Shown piece by piece: positions 33,816 to 45,830 of a stretch of DNA of 64,000 bases. The DNA lies in assembly GCA_023105745.1 (NCBI GenBank), contig JALGQZ010000009.1, positions 42,093,359 to 42,157,358 of the forward strand, given 5' to 3'. Source of the DNA: Austropuccinia psidii (lineage: Eukaryota; Basidiomycota; Pucciniomycetes; Pucciniales; Sphaerophragmiaceae). The first letter of the stretch is position 1. Each line of letters opens with the position of its first letter. A program made the translations under genes and the position numbers. Under the pieces are notes generated by a model. That model was not told the origin of the DNA, made no database searches, and saw only the letters and a program-made list of their open reading frames with translations.

Positions 33816-34208
33816 ATGAATCGTCCTGGAAAAAAACACCACCATCAAAGCTCAGCCTTGGAGGAAATGATTGAATTTATCAAATCAGTGAATTCACCAA
33901 ATCGAAAGGTGAAACTCCGATTTTGGAATAGAAGATTTGCAAAAGGATTATTAGAATTAGGAATGCTGGAAAAAAATAAAGTGAGTGCTTGTTTCGTATT
34001 TCTGGATTACAAATTTGCACCAAGTAATCATTGACTCACAATGCTTTTGAAGCCTATCCCATTCTCACCCAATAGTGAAAATCACAGCACGATAAAAGTC
34101 TTACAAGTAACGTCAAGCAATTGTTTTCGGAATTCATGCAAAAGGTATTTACTTCTAATTAACCTTTAAATTCTTTATGCTGTTCTTTTTTATAGCATGA
34201 ATGACTGA
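33816..34208 (+). CDS. Possible small third gene near the right end of element D
   Basis: Exons 33816-33980, 34053-34144 and 34196-34208 join in frame into an 89-residue basic protein starting MNRPGKKHHHQSSALEEM. Donors GTGAGT and GTATTT and acceptors TTTTGAAG and TTTTATAG are fungal-like, with introns of 72 and 51 bp, and an acceptor-like TTTGTTTAG precedes the start, so an upstream exon may exist. Codons before it (from 33581) are hydrophobic and T-rich and look non-coding. No counterpart was seen in element C, so it may be chance. Confidence 0.28.
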
Positions 34209-36231
34209 TATGATTGCTCTGATAAATTTCTTTTGGTGAAATTTAATGGATATGGTATCTAGATTTTTGAGAACATGCAGAATCTGCGAGAAAATCCCTT
34301 CCTTTCAGCAGAAATAAAATAAAAAACAAAAAATGATGTCTGTTTTAGTGCCTTGATGTTTTATTTTTGGTTAAAATGAAATCGAAGGAATGGGAGAAAA
34401 TCTAAGTTTTGTACAACAAGGAGAAAAATTACGCAGTTTCAAATTGTTGTTCTACATTATAGAATGCATTTGTATTGCTCTCTCATTTCTGAGAAACATT
34501 TACGATGGTGAAATCCATGCTTGACGATGAAGCATCTGCAAAGAAACGACTGAGCATCGTTGCAGAAAATACGACACAGGTCTGCGCATGGTGTGAGAAG
34601 AAGGAGCTATTCACCTCTGGATTGGTCATGTAGCTGGTTCAAGCCACATTGAAGGCAATTTCAAAATTATTGTTTGTGGAAGTTCCAAGAAGAATAAAAC
34701 AAAACCAAAACAGAAGAATAAAATCTTTTTGGAAGAAAACAAACAATTTTTTTTTTTTAAAAAAAAAAAAAAGAATTAATTTAACCTAACCCATAAGCTG
34801 GACATCAAAAATGGACAACAATTGCACAGCAGCTGACAAATCCTTTCAAATACAAACCACAAATTATTCAAGACTTATCAGAAAATCATTTGATTGGTCA
34901 GAAATCAAATTAATTCATGGTACATACCTATAATTACAAATTGAGGTGATAAATCAATCTCATTGGTCAGAATTCATGTCCAAAGTTCATTAAAATAATA
35001 ACACCATGTGATTGGTCAGAATTCAAATCAATTCCAGGTGCATACCTATAATTACCAATTGACGTTAAAACTCAATCTCATTGGTCAGAACTTGGATCCT
35101 GTGTCACGTTGCTACACCAAAACTACACGTCTCACTAACTAAAACCTCTCAACTATGATTTTTTATAAGTACCTTGTTTTGAGAAGCTCTATGGAGGCCC
35201 AAAAGCTATCAATAGAGGTCCTCTCTCCCTCATTTTCCCAGGATCATGGAACAAGTTCCCACTATCCAGGATCACCACCATCCCTGAACTAGCAGGATAT
35301 CTAGAATAGTAGTAGTGTTTTAGTAGTGAAAAGCTCAGTAGCCTTGCTCAATAAGCTTAGTATTAGTGAAGAATAGTAGTATAACCGTATTAAAAGCTCA
35401 GTAGCCTTGCTCAGTAGCTTAGTATTAGTGAGGAATAGTAGTATAACCGTAGTAAAAGCTCAGTAGCTTAGTATTAGTGAAGAATAGTAGTATAACTGTA
35501 GTGAAAAGCTCAGTAGCCTTGCTCAGTAAGCTTAGTATTAGTGAAGAATAGTAGTATAACAGTAGTAAAAACTCAGTAGCTTAGTAATAGTGAAGAATAG
35601 TAGTATAACCATAGTAAAAGCTCAGTAGTTTATTATTGTTAAGGAAATAGTAGTATAACTGTAGTTAAAGCTTAGTGTTATTAGCAAAAAAAGTAGTAGT
35701 GATATAAACTCAGTATTAAAAAAAATTCTAAAAGAATCAAATCCAGTAGTCTTATTTTTAGTACTCATATCAAAAAAAAATCATTATAATCAACCTAAAG
35801 CCATAAAAAAATATATATTCTTATCATTCTTATTAAAAAAACAAACAAAAAAAATATTCTTATTAGTTTTATTAAAATAACAGAAACCCAAAACATATAT
35901 ATATATATATTATCATCACTTTTATTAAAATAAAATAAAAAATATTAGTGTTTATTTTATCAGAAATTTTAGATCAGAGTTTTTACTGTAGTTTTATTTA
36001 TTGGTCTGATTTAGAGACTGCTGATAAGTCTTCTCTATCTGTTAAAGCCACAAATCTTATTTTATTTTGTGATTCTCTGCAGGCTGACTCTTCAGTATTA
36101 TTTAGAGGGGCAGCTAATACACCTTAGCACCCGTGGTTATTGGACAATTCTGAAATTCAAAACAGACTTACCAATAATTTCCCCCTCAAGGTACTGCCTT
36201 ATTTCATCCCACACCAAAAGGAGTTCCCACA

Positions 36232-39200
36232 GCATCCATACCACATGAGTTCGCCCTATGCATAGGTGTCACACCTTCGCAATCGACAGCCAAGGACTTC
36301 TTTGAAGCTATCAAAGCCCGTTGCTGCCCTGGAAACCGTTTCGAGAAAATCTGTATCATCCATGACATGCTCAACATGCTGGTTGAGAATGGGTCTGGGA
36401 CTCCTCGACCAAACAACGTGCTGGTTCTCTCTCTATGCCGCACGTTTGCCATGTTCAAGAAGCTAGGCATCGAAGCCAATGAGCTTGAAGGCCTCCTAGC
36501 CCAAGCTGCGTGCCACGCTCCTGAAACTCTCGACCAACTGGTCACCACTGCTATACTAGCAAAGAGGGAGGAGAAGCTGAACTCAACATTTGTTGGGCAG
36601 GTTATCCTAAATGCCTCCACAAAAGAGGAAGAACACACCCTTCAGCTTTCCCCCTTTGTCTATTGCGTGGCGGATCCACCTACTACCCCAACCCACTCTC
36701 AGAGGCCACCACATCCTTGGCGTCAACCATCTGATGTCAGACAACCCCCCAACCCTCTTGTCAACAAATTTGGGGCCGCCTGCTTCCACTGTGGTTGACC
36801 CGGGCATTGGGGAGCGGACTTTCCTAGCACCAAGGGATTCGCGAATCCGAATCCATGCCAAGTCAGGGCAAAGACACTGGAAGAGAGACCACCCTTGACC
36901 TTGGGCTCCCAATACCAACATGAAAGGGTTTCCCAGGTCCAATCCCTGGAGCATCATGCTGTGGATAAAGTTTTGATTGACAGTGGTGCGTCCATACACT
37001 TGTCTGGGTCTGCGAAGTTTGCAACCGACTTATGTGTCATTCATCCTTTTTGTATCTTTTTCGCGGACTCAAACTCATCTATCACTATCACCCAGATGGC
37101 AACACTTAAAATCCCAGTTAAAGGGGGTCTTGTTGTCATCAGTGACGTGGCATTCTCCAATAAAGTCTTGGGCACAATACTCTCCATGGGACGATTATGC
37201 AGGGCGGGGGTTTTCCTTTGTTTAGTGGCATGATGCTGTCTTTAGTTGTACGCACTCATCTAGTCACCACCACCTTCCACAAGGACTGTTGGTTGATGAA
37301 TGTTACAGTCGGGGAAGAGACCAATGAGTCAGCGGCTGAGACCTCTTCCCCTCCCTTGATTGCAATGAAGCCGTTATCTTTCCCAGCCACATCAAAGCTG
37401 AGTTGCGGTGAGTGGCATGCTAGCGACAAAGTGGTGAGATCCTTTTTGAACCAGCATGTACCCTCTTTTGAATTAAAATCTTGGCAGCCGTTCTACTGCA
37501 AAGTGTGTGCAAAGTCAAAGAGCCCTCACCGGCAGGTGAAAGAGCGTGTAGATGTTCCAATGGATCAACCGCTCAATCTACTAGTCTCCAAAATCATGGG
37601 TCTGTTCAACCAGGACCCACAAGGCTTCCGGTATCTATTAACCATACACAACCATGTCTCGACATACAGCATTGTCTACCCACCAAAATTGAGATCAGAT
37701 GCGCCGGCTGAAATACTGGATGTGATTGCACACCTGACTGTCCAACTGGGAATCAGCCCAAAGGCCTTACGGACCAACAATGCCAGGGAATCTGTCTCCG
37801 CATCACTCACCATGGCACTCTCAAAGATGGGTATCAGTCTTCACCCGTTGCTACCCTATTCGCCACAAGAGAATGGCGAGGCCAAACATCTCAATCACAG
37901 GCTGGGTGACATGGCGAGAGCAGTATGCCTGACCGTTTCTGGCAATTTGCTTATGCCTTGGCATGCTACCTACACAACCGCCTACTGAATAGGCGGTGCC
38001 CAAATTATTGGCCACACCAGGTCTTGTACGGACGGCCACCCTCAATCGCAACACTATACCCATTTGGTGAAAGGGCTATTGTGCATGTACCAGCTGTACA
38101 CCAACCAAACAAGCTAGCGGAGAGGGGAATTGAATGCTGACTCCTTAAGCCGCTTCTGGCCTCCGGCGGCTGGTTACTATGGGACCTGGCGAACACAGTC
38201 TTCCCACACTTTCAGACGGCTCTCCCAGATGACGCAACTCTGGCCAAAGGCTCTCTTAGGCACGTACTTGACACGATGTCACTCATACAGGTCCCTACAG
38301 AGCTTTACTTTGAACAAGAACAGAAGGCAATCAACTCTCTCCCGTTGGCAAAGGATATTTTGGTTCCTGAAAACCTGAAGCAAGCACTAATTGGCTCCCA
38401 CCAACACCACTGGGAACAAGCATGCCTCGCCGAGCTTGATAAAATGAAGAGGCGAGGTGTATGGCAAGCAATCAACAGAACACCGGCAATGAAAACTATC
38501 AGCCATTGCTGGGTCTTCAACACGAAGCTTGATGAAAACGGTAATATCGAAAAGTTCAAGACACGGTTGGTGGCTCGTGGCGATTGACAGTGCCCAGGGG
38601 TGGACTGTACGGAGACATATGCACCTACGGCATCTCTGATGTCCCTCAGATTGCTCTTGGCGACCGCATGTCTACAGCATTGGAAGGTATGTTCCTTCGA
38701 AGTGAGCGGCGCTTACCTTTATAGACCAGTGGAGGAGACCATGCTGATGGAACCGCCCACCCATTTCATCCCGTCCCTAGAAGGAAAGGTCCTGCACCTT
38801 CAGAAGGCCCTTTACGGTATGAAACAGGCAGGACGTTGCTGGTGACTGCATTTGTCAGGCATACTTGAAGGCCTGGGGTTTATGTCATGCGAGGTCGACT
38901 TGTCTCTGTATGTGTTCTGGAGAGACACCGTGATCAGCGCTATATGGATACACGTCAATGACAGCGTGATAGCTTCCAACTCACCGGCACACAGCAATGA
39001 ATTCCGCAACGCACTGTGCGACAACTTTGAAATAAAATGGTCCGACAACATGAGGCAAATTGTGGGTTTGTAATGCACTATTGGTGAAGGTGAAGTAACC
39101 TTATCGCAAACCAGGCTCACCAACGACATCATCAACCCCTACCCCAGGAAGATACTCCAGCATGACTCTACACTACCACCAATATCGAAGGCGTCTCCAG

Positions 39201-39841
39201 ATGAGCAAGGAGAAGTGATGGAAGCCACGCAATTCAGATTGGTAAGTGGGCCGCTCGCTTACCTGGTCAGCGGGTCATGGATGGACTTGACGTTTGCCAT
39301 AAATTACCTGGCAAGGCATTCAATGGCCCCAACGGAGACCCACTGGGCCATGTTGGACCATCTTGTGGGGTAACTTCTCAAGACCTGGGGACACAGCATT
39401 ACTCTGCGCCCAGGGGATTGCTCTCTCAACCTATGGGGTGGCGAGCTGGAACGATCTCAGTAAGGCTTCATGCTTAAGCTAGGTGACGCGCCCATCCTAT
39501 GGGGATCAAAGCGACAAACCGTGGTGGCGCTATCAACATGTGCCACTGAGTACATCACTCTTTCCGACTCAACACAACATCTAGTTCAGGAAATAAACCA
39601 GCTCACTCAACTGGCACAGAACTTCAAAAAGACGATCTTCTGTGACAACCAAGCGGCAGTATGGGTCTTAATTGACAATTTGTCTCGCAAGCGCATGCAA
39701 TACCTCGACCGTGCTCTTTTCTTTGTGAATGATGTAATCCACAAGCACAGAGTCATGGTCAAATGGGTAACAACACAGGAAATGCAAGCAGATGCACTGA
39801 CAAAGCAGCTATCAGGTCAGTCTCTAACTCAAGCACTTTGA
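36232..39841 (+). pseudogene. Copia gag-pol, right half, broken
   Basis: Continues gag from the split codon: capsid (36232-36640), zinc knuckle CFHCG-stop-PGHWGADFP (36781-36825, last Cys now Phe), protease LIDSGASIHLSG (about 36970), pre-integrase (about 37380-37540), integrase (about 37550-38130), RT (38276-39073) and RNase H (about 39485-39830, ILWGSKRQ ... CDNQAAV ... ADALTKQLSG). Frames change near 37200 and 37925. Stops: TGA 36796, 38138 and 38585 at expected Arg codons, TGA 38843, TAA 39071 and others. Integrase Asp residues are lost (VSKIMG, RTNNARE) and the RT box YVDD reads HVND. It cannot be active. Confidence 0.9.
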
Positions 39842-39870
39842 TTTCTCAACATCACGGGCAACAGGTAAAA

Positions 39871-39883
39871 CTTTGGGGGAGGG
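39871..39883 (+). other. Copia polypurine tract
   Basis: CTTTGGGGGAGGG lies directly before the 3' LTR start TGTTGAAATC. Confidence 0.75.
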
Positions 39884-40204
39884 TGTTGAAATCTGACTGA
39901 CGCGCCAATGCGTCAGCCAGAATATTCTTGTAACAAAGATTTACCTGTAGTTTACCAAACCACACTGCGCTTTTTGATACACCGCAGTTGTCTAGTTGTA
40001 ACATAAAAGCCGCTCTCGGTCCGGTCCAAATCCCGCGCCTCACCTCTTACTTTTGGAGGTGACAGAAAAGAACCTGACTGACAAGCAAGCTTTGCTACAT
40101 CTGCCCCGATCTCATTAGGTAATGCATGACCTCTTACTTTTGGAGGTGATGTAAAAGAACCTGACTGACAAGAGAGCTTTGCTACATCTTCCCTGATCTC
40201 ATTG
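39884..40204 (+). repeat. Copia 3' LTR with a partial tandem duplication
   Basis: It aligns with 8540-8773 and then repeats its last part: ACCTCTTACTTTTGGAGGTG through GATCTCATT occurs at about 40040-40116 and again at 40129-40203. The 5' LTR has this segment once. Confidence 0.78.
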
Positions 40205-43200
40205 TTGTGAATCAAAACTGTATTTGGAATATCCAGCCCGTAAAAGTATTGACAGGCTGTATTGATGAACAAATCTGTATGCATGTTTCAGTAAGAAGAT
40301 TTTCTGAAACTGATTCCTGATACACATACTGGATTTTCTGGTTTCATGAGTTTTACTGGGTTTAAGGTTGAATACCCTTACCCCTGATAAGGGATGTGAC
40401 AGGTATTTTGCCATAAACTCAATATTTTGACCTACAAAGGCCAAAATAAGCATTGAGTGTACAATTAATAATTTCAAAAAGTTATTTAGATTTTTATAGC
40501 TTCATTCAAGCTAATATAAAATAAATTTACACTATGTATAGCTAAGATTACCAACAAAGTGTTAAAAATAAGGTGGGGTGTGTAGTTTGAAATTGAGGCT
40601 TGGTTTATCATACAGGTGACAACTCCTGTGGTCCCTTTTTCCATACTAATCTAAAGGTTCCATATTATGGATTTTAATAAATAAAAAGTGAAAAATCCAA
40701 AAAAAAGGTGGTAAAAAGGGATTCTCGTAAATGATTCCAGGGTACCCAGCCTGTTGGATCTTCATAGAGTGGTTTTTGAATTTGGTCAACCTTAATTAAG
40801 GTTCTTAAGCCTAAACAAGTTTAAGATGCCATTCTAAATATTATTTAAGCTTAAAATCTCATAAATAAACTATTTTTAAGGCTTATTTGAGCTTAAATTA
40901 AGATTGAAGCTTAAAAAATCCCACCAAGGTGAAGAGTTGGAGTAGAGAATTTAATTTCTCCATAATCAAAGCTTTTTGTTCACCTATGGATTGAAAAAAA
41001 CATTGGAATTATTAATTTTTACCTGGAAAATCTTACTAACCTGAATTATTCAGCCTAAGTATATATAATTAAAGAAGATTCACACAATTGAAAATAACTT
41101 CTTTTCCTGCTATATTCAAATGAAGATTAAACTTAGCTCATAAGTAAAGCTTTCTTTCTTACTTTTTAAAATCCCCAAGAATTTGTAAAAAATCAGTCTT
41201 ATAGTAAATTTAAAATGAAAATGGAGCTGGGGAGGTTTGTTGGTAAGCTGTAAAAGATTTTCTCATTGCGAAAAATTGGAAATATTATCAAATGGAACTA
41301 AATCTTCAAGAATAATGTTATAACTCAAAACAAAATTATTTTAAATAACTGATAAAAGCGTCAATCACATATTATATTGGATTATAAATATTATTCATCA
41401 ACTTCTTCTATTAGAAAGGAGCTTCTTGGTTTCATAAATTTGAATTTAGAAACTAAACCTTGTTTTAAGATTTCATTTAGTGTTATTCAAGTGCAAAGCT
41501 CTACCTTAAAGTTATTGAGAGTATTCTGGATTAGTGACTCAATAGTGGTACTATTGTTCAATTTTTAGGACCTTATTTGGTTTAAAAAGACCCTCAAATA
41601 GCCTCAAAAATTCTTTGAATTCAACCCAGAATTATTATGATATCATGAATTGGTTGAATATTTATAATAATGATCTTAATAGATTGTTTTTATTTGAGCT
41701 TTAATAAAAATTTTCTTGTAAATGTTTATTTTTAATAATAATATTCAATTATAAACTGGAAAATGAATTTTTATTATTAAATATGTTCCTCTTGTGATTT
41801 GAATACAATATTATTTATATTTCTGAAATTTTCAAGCTTTTATTATATTCAAAATCCTATTTTGAAGTATTTGTATAATAGTAATATTATTGGAATTTTT
41901 CTATCTTTATTTATTATTTATTAGATATTTTAGTAAATTATGGATTTACTATATTTATTGAGTCATGAATAGCTAATTTCACTGTAAAATTGGTTCTGGG
42001 GGAATCATTTTACTATTTTTATTAATATATTGGAAATAAGACATGATTATGACTCATAATAACAACTATTTGTAATATTATCAGTATTGAATCTATATAT
42101 GTTCATTATTTTATATTAATATATATCATATATAATATTACTGTTATAAAATAATTAATTATTATTTCTTTTAAAATATGAATTTATCAATATTATTATA
42201 GTCCCTTTTTCCCAAAAAACAACAGACAAAGCACAATTATTAAGTTAATATTAAGCTAATTATCATTTTCATAGTCAAATATTACATTATTTCACTTAAT
42301 TAAAAAACATAATAAAACATTTTATATTTACTTTTAGCTTTCAGAATCCTTAGTTCCATGGAGATTAAGAGATTAAAAACATTTAATACTGGCTAACTTT
42401 TACATTATTTGTATGACAAAAGCCTCTTGGTAGGTCTACCTTACATATTTTAACAAATAATTCACATAGAAGAGGATATTTTCAGAAATCTAGTAGCAAA
42501 ATCTCTACAAAATGGCCAATATATCAGCCCAAGGTACACAATGTATCAAGAAAATGGAATGTGCTCTTACATTTTCACCAATGGCCAATCCAAATTAATA
42601 TAAGGAAATTGGCTTCATAATGGCCAGTAAAGCATATATAATATGTTTCACTTGGTAATTAAGGCATTATGTACAATATATACAGCCTACATCATTGCAA
42701 CAAATGGAACCTCTATTCCCACAAAGATATCAATAAAGCCAAATTCAATGAAATTCCAGAAATCTGTGGGGGAAATTTATGGAAAATCTATACCTCAAAA
42801 GGCAAATTTCAAGGAAAAGTCTGGTTGGTGAAGTCACAGAGGTATAGCTTTCCAAAAAATTCTTCTAGCAGTGAGATTTGAAATGAAGATATCACACATT
42901 AAATTTTGTTTTCCAAACTCTGAAATTAAGGTGTGAAAAGTGGAGCACACAAAAAAACACAACATGTTTTCAATGGCTTTTAGCATACTTGGAACATGTT
43001 GAGACCAATAATAGGCCCAGTTTTTGTAAAAAAGCTGAAAAAAGTCAACCACATAGCTCAAAAACAGAAAAGTAAGGAAAAATTTAATTTATATTAACCT
43101 ATACTAAATATTAAGATAATAAAGTGTGACCACAACATATTTTCTATAGGTTATTCAGCTACTTTGTCAGCCTGTGACTCAAAACCATAGCACAAGCATG

Positions 43201-45109
43201 ACAGCCAAATACCATAAGCCAATGGTAAAGCTAAGGTACCACCAAAACATGGAGCTGAGCCAAATTAGCTCAAAAGGTATCAAAAGAAAGGGGAAACCTG
43301 CCAATTCCCAATTACACAAGTCCCATCATCATAGGACAAATAATAACAAAGTTCTTCCTGCTAAAAGTTGTTGCTGAGCATAAACCTTAATTTTCACCTC
43401 TCATCTTAAATCCAGAGGAAGAGGTTTAACTCCATCAAATGGGTATTCAAATTTAAGCTATAAGTCAGGGATATCCAATGGTACTAACCAAATTGATCTA
43501 GAATCATAATTACAGAAGTTATGGCCAAAATAAGGTCAAATAAGGGGGAATAAAACATTCACCTCTCATCTAACTTCTACAGTCTCAGTGTTAGATACCC
43601 AAAGTGGGGTCTTTTTAGAAAGAGCACAATCCGGGCTATCTTATGGTCCCATCCACTTCTCCATATCTCATGTAGAAAAAAGGTATGGGGCAAAAAAGCT
43701 CCATACAGATTTTAAGCAAATCATACATATGTACAAAAAATATTGTACATGGCATAGCTTTGCCATATTGAGCTATAACCATATCAAATAGGGTACCATT
43801 GTGTAGAGCTGATTCAGGGATACACAATGAACCGACTTTGAGCTTGATATCTCAAAAACTGACAAGGTTATAGCAGTTTTAAAGTCAAAATCTCACAGTC
43901 TGACCAATACAGCCTTACCATGGGATAATATCCCACAATTATGATTATGAGGTGTCAAACAGACAAAGTAGAAGGTTTATAATTCAATACCTCATAATTC
44001 ATTCAATACTGGGGTCTCATACAGGTTCTGTACAGCATTCTACACATCATACATGTCATAAGAGGGCTATGTGGTTCCCAGATGAAAATCTTTCCCCTGT
44101 ATTGGTGAAAACTGCCCAGATGTGGTTTCAAAACCACATATGAGCCCAATACAGGTTATACAGACTTTTTTAGAGCCACAAGCCAGTGATTGGAAGTGAA
44201 AAATCTTCACTTCCTCTATGTGGAAAGGTCTAGAAGACTTTTCACCCCATTTTAGGATAAAAAGGGGCCTTTTCTCCACCAGAAAAGGTTTCCCATTCCT
44301 GCTCTTGAATTCTTGCGTAGTGAAACTGTCAAAAATATCTATACTCTTGGAAAATAATCAGGTATAATTATAACTTTAATTCTTTTAACCCAACAGACAA
44401 AGCTGCACCCAGGGCTTTCAACAGTGCTCACCACCACTATTCCTCAATAGTAAAGCCCTGAATATCCTTTTATCAACCCTTATTATTATACATAAAACTT
44501 TTTATACTATTTTCACCATGTCAAAGTCATAGTTAAAGCTTGTAAATAGTCTTTAATAAGCTTCATCATAGACTCGGCCTGACATACTTTTTGAATAAAA
44601 TAAAGTTTAGTGTATTTCAGAAACTATTAGTTTAGAGGCACCTGTGCTGGAGGCCAAATTTTATGTGCTATGCTCTTAAGAGCTTCAGGAAGCTGGGGAT
44701 TAGTTATTAATATTTCTAAAGGACTCATTATCAGATTAAAAAGAAACAATTTATTTCAATCAACTACCTCTTTATTTTGAGAAAGAACTTGTTTGGATTC
44801 CCATTTATTGTCATTGTGAATTGGGCTAAACCTCAAATTTCAACTAACCCCATTATTTCCATTGCTTTTATATAAAAACGTTAATTCAAAAAAATTATCA
44901 ATTAACTTACCTTTTCTAAGAATTATAAGTGCAGAATTCATTGTAAATATTCCATATTAAAATTTTTCTAGCTCACTCAGTGAGTCATAATTATCATGTA
45001 TACCTTTATTTTATAGAAATAGGTCTAAAAAATAAAAGTATTTATACTTTTGGAGGCTTGAGATGAGCCTTAATCTTTTGGATGCATTTATTTTATGATT
45101 CTTATATGG
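40205..45109. other. AT-rich gene-free DNA
   Basis: About 4.9 kb with no reading frame that shows protein motifs on either strand. Segments such as 43130-44330 contain promoter-like sequence (ATAAAAAGGGGCC near 44258) and may be an old solo LTR, but no paired copy exists in the window to prove it. GCTTAAA/TTTAAGC motifs cluster at 40790-40920. Confidence 0.5.
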
Positions 45110-45193
45110 TGTTGGTAAACATACATAAGCCCTTACATGTTCTTACCAATTTATGGCCAAAACACATAAGTGGCCTATTTTTTTTAAAGAAAA

Positions 45194-45223
45194 ATCCTCA
45201 GGCTTTGTTTTGAGGATTTTTTT
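45194..45223. repeat. Hairpin inside the MITE-like element
   Basis: AAAATCCTCA and TGAGGATTTT form a 10-bp stem around the loop GGCTTTGTTT. Position near the left end of the element; role unknown. Confidence 0.55.
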
Positions 45224-45589
45224 CATTTTCTTTTGCTATATTTCTTTTGAAATTGGAGGTCAAGATCCCCAAATTTATTCATTTTTTTTTCCAAATTTAG
45301 AAAAATGGCTTATTTTTTAAAAAAAACCAATTAAAAATGTCCCCACTTATTAATTTTCATGTTTTTCTTTTTTGAAAATGAAGGATAGAATATTGAGAAT
45401 CAAAACCCAGGAACCCAGAATTTTGGGATTATTTTTGGGTGGGACAATTTAAGGCCCAAAAAGTGATTTCTCTATGTTTTTTGTTAATGTTTGTAAGTAA
45501 ATTGAAAATTTCATTTATGAACTCAATAGAGTTAAAAATATAATTTATTGAATTAGTGGAATAGAAAATGAAATTTCTGGAATTAACAG

Positions 45590-45830
45590 TCCCATAAATG
45601 GCATCAACAATGACATAGTAATTCTATAAATGGCATACACAGTGCCATAACAATGCCCTAAATGGAATAAACAATGACATTAAAGTTAAATAAATGGTAT
45701 TACCAGTGCAATTTATGGCATAAACAGTAACATAAAACTGCCATTTATAGAATTAAAAGTGCTATAAATGGAATCAACAGTGACAGAGAAATGTGATTTA
45801 CACCATTTGTGAAATTAACAGCTCTACAAA
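45590..45830 (+). repeat. Degenerate 33-37 bp repeat (ATAAATGG...AACA.TG.CAT)
   Basis: At least five diverged units contain ATAAATGG followed by AACAATGACAT-like sequence (for example 45593, 45627, 45659, 45691 and 45767). It forms the centre of the MITE-like element. Confidence 0.6.

Larger units (their letters stand above)
26941..34593 (+). mobile_element. Element D: 7.65-kb two-gene CACTA-like DNA transposon, nearly intact
   Basis: Its ends are CACTATGAGCAAACCCGTGTCG (left, shown to 20 bases as CACTATGAGCAAACCCGTGT) and, in reverse complement, CACCATGCGCAGACCTGTGT; similarity continues for about 50 bp with mismatches. The duplication TGA flanks it (26938-26940 and 34594-34596). It lies only three bases from element C. 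It carries a tnp2 transposase (+), a facing three-exon gene (-), and possibly a small third gene near the right end. The only clear lesion in its two main genes is one TGA in the transposase. Confidence 0.9.
9245..36231 (+). mobile_element. Gypsy B: non-autonomous LTR retrotransposon, host of four nested elements
   Basis: It is bounded by LTRs that start TGTGGTATTCCATACC (9245 and 20366) and end GTTCCCACA (11979 and 36231), inserted into Copia gag with a 4-bp duplication GCGT/GCAT. Without the nested DNA transposons each LTR is about 1.75-1.85 kb and the whole element about 12 kb. The interior holds gag with a zinc knuckle, a retropepsin, an unknown ORF, about 3.2 kb of repeats, and only the C-terminal part of integrase. 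I found no reverse transcriptase, RNase H or integrase core on either strand between the LTRs, so it would have depended on proteins from a complete relative. Confidence 0.9.
20366..36231 (+). repeat. Gypsy B 3' LTR, interrupted by elements C and D
   Basis: LTR pieces are 20366-20563 and 34594-36231, with the three target bases TGA (26938-26940) left between C and D. Joining these pieces restores the sequence seen in the 5' LTR, including AAGAAGGAGCTATTCACC and the ATTGGTCAGAA boxes. It ends GTTCCCACA at 36231, followed by the target duplication GCAT. Confidence 0.9.
8540..40204 (+). mobile_element. Ty1/Copia retrotransposon split by a 27-kb nested insertion
   Basis: The 5' LTR and gag start (8540-9244) and the remainder of gag-pol with the 3' LTR (36232-40204) are two halves of one element. 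Both halves share the reading frame: the left half ends ...VICHFLDA and the right half resumes ASIPHEFALCIGV..., with the four bases GCGT (9241-9244) and GCAT (36232-36235) as the target duplication of the inserted Gypsy B. The two LTRs (8540 and 39884) align over more than 200 bases. A possible target duplication of the Copia itself is TTGTG (8535-8539 and 40205-40209). The element is visibly richer in G+C than its surroundings and carries many stops, so it is inactive. Confidence 0.9.

Noticed and set aside
36204..36999. Minus-strand ORFs of 130-144 codons over Copia gag
   Set aside because: Shadows of the GC-richer gag frame, which has clear domain order on the plus strand.
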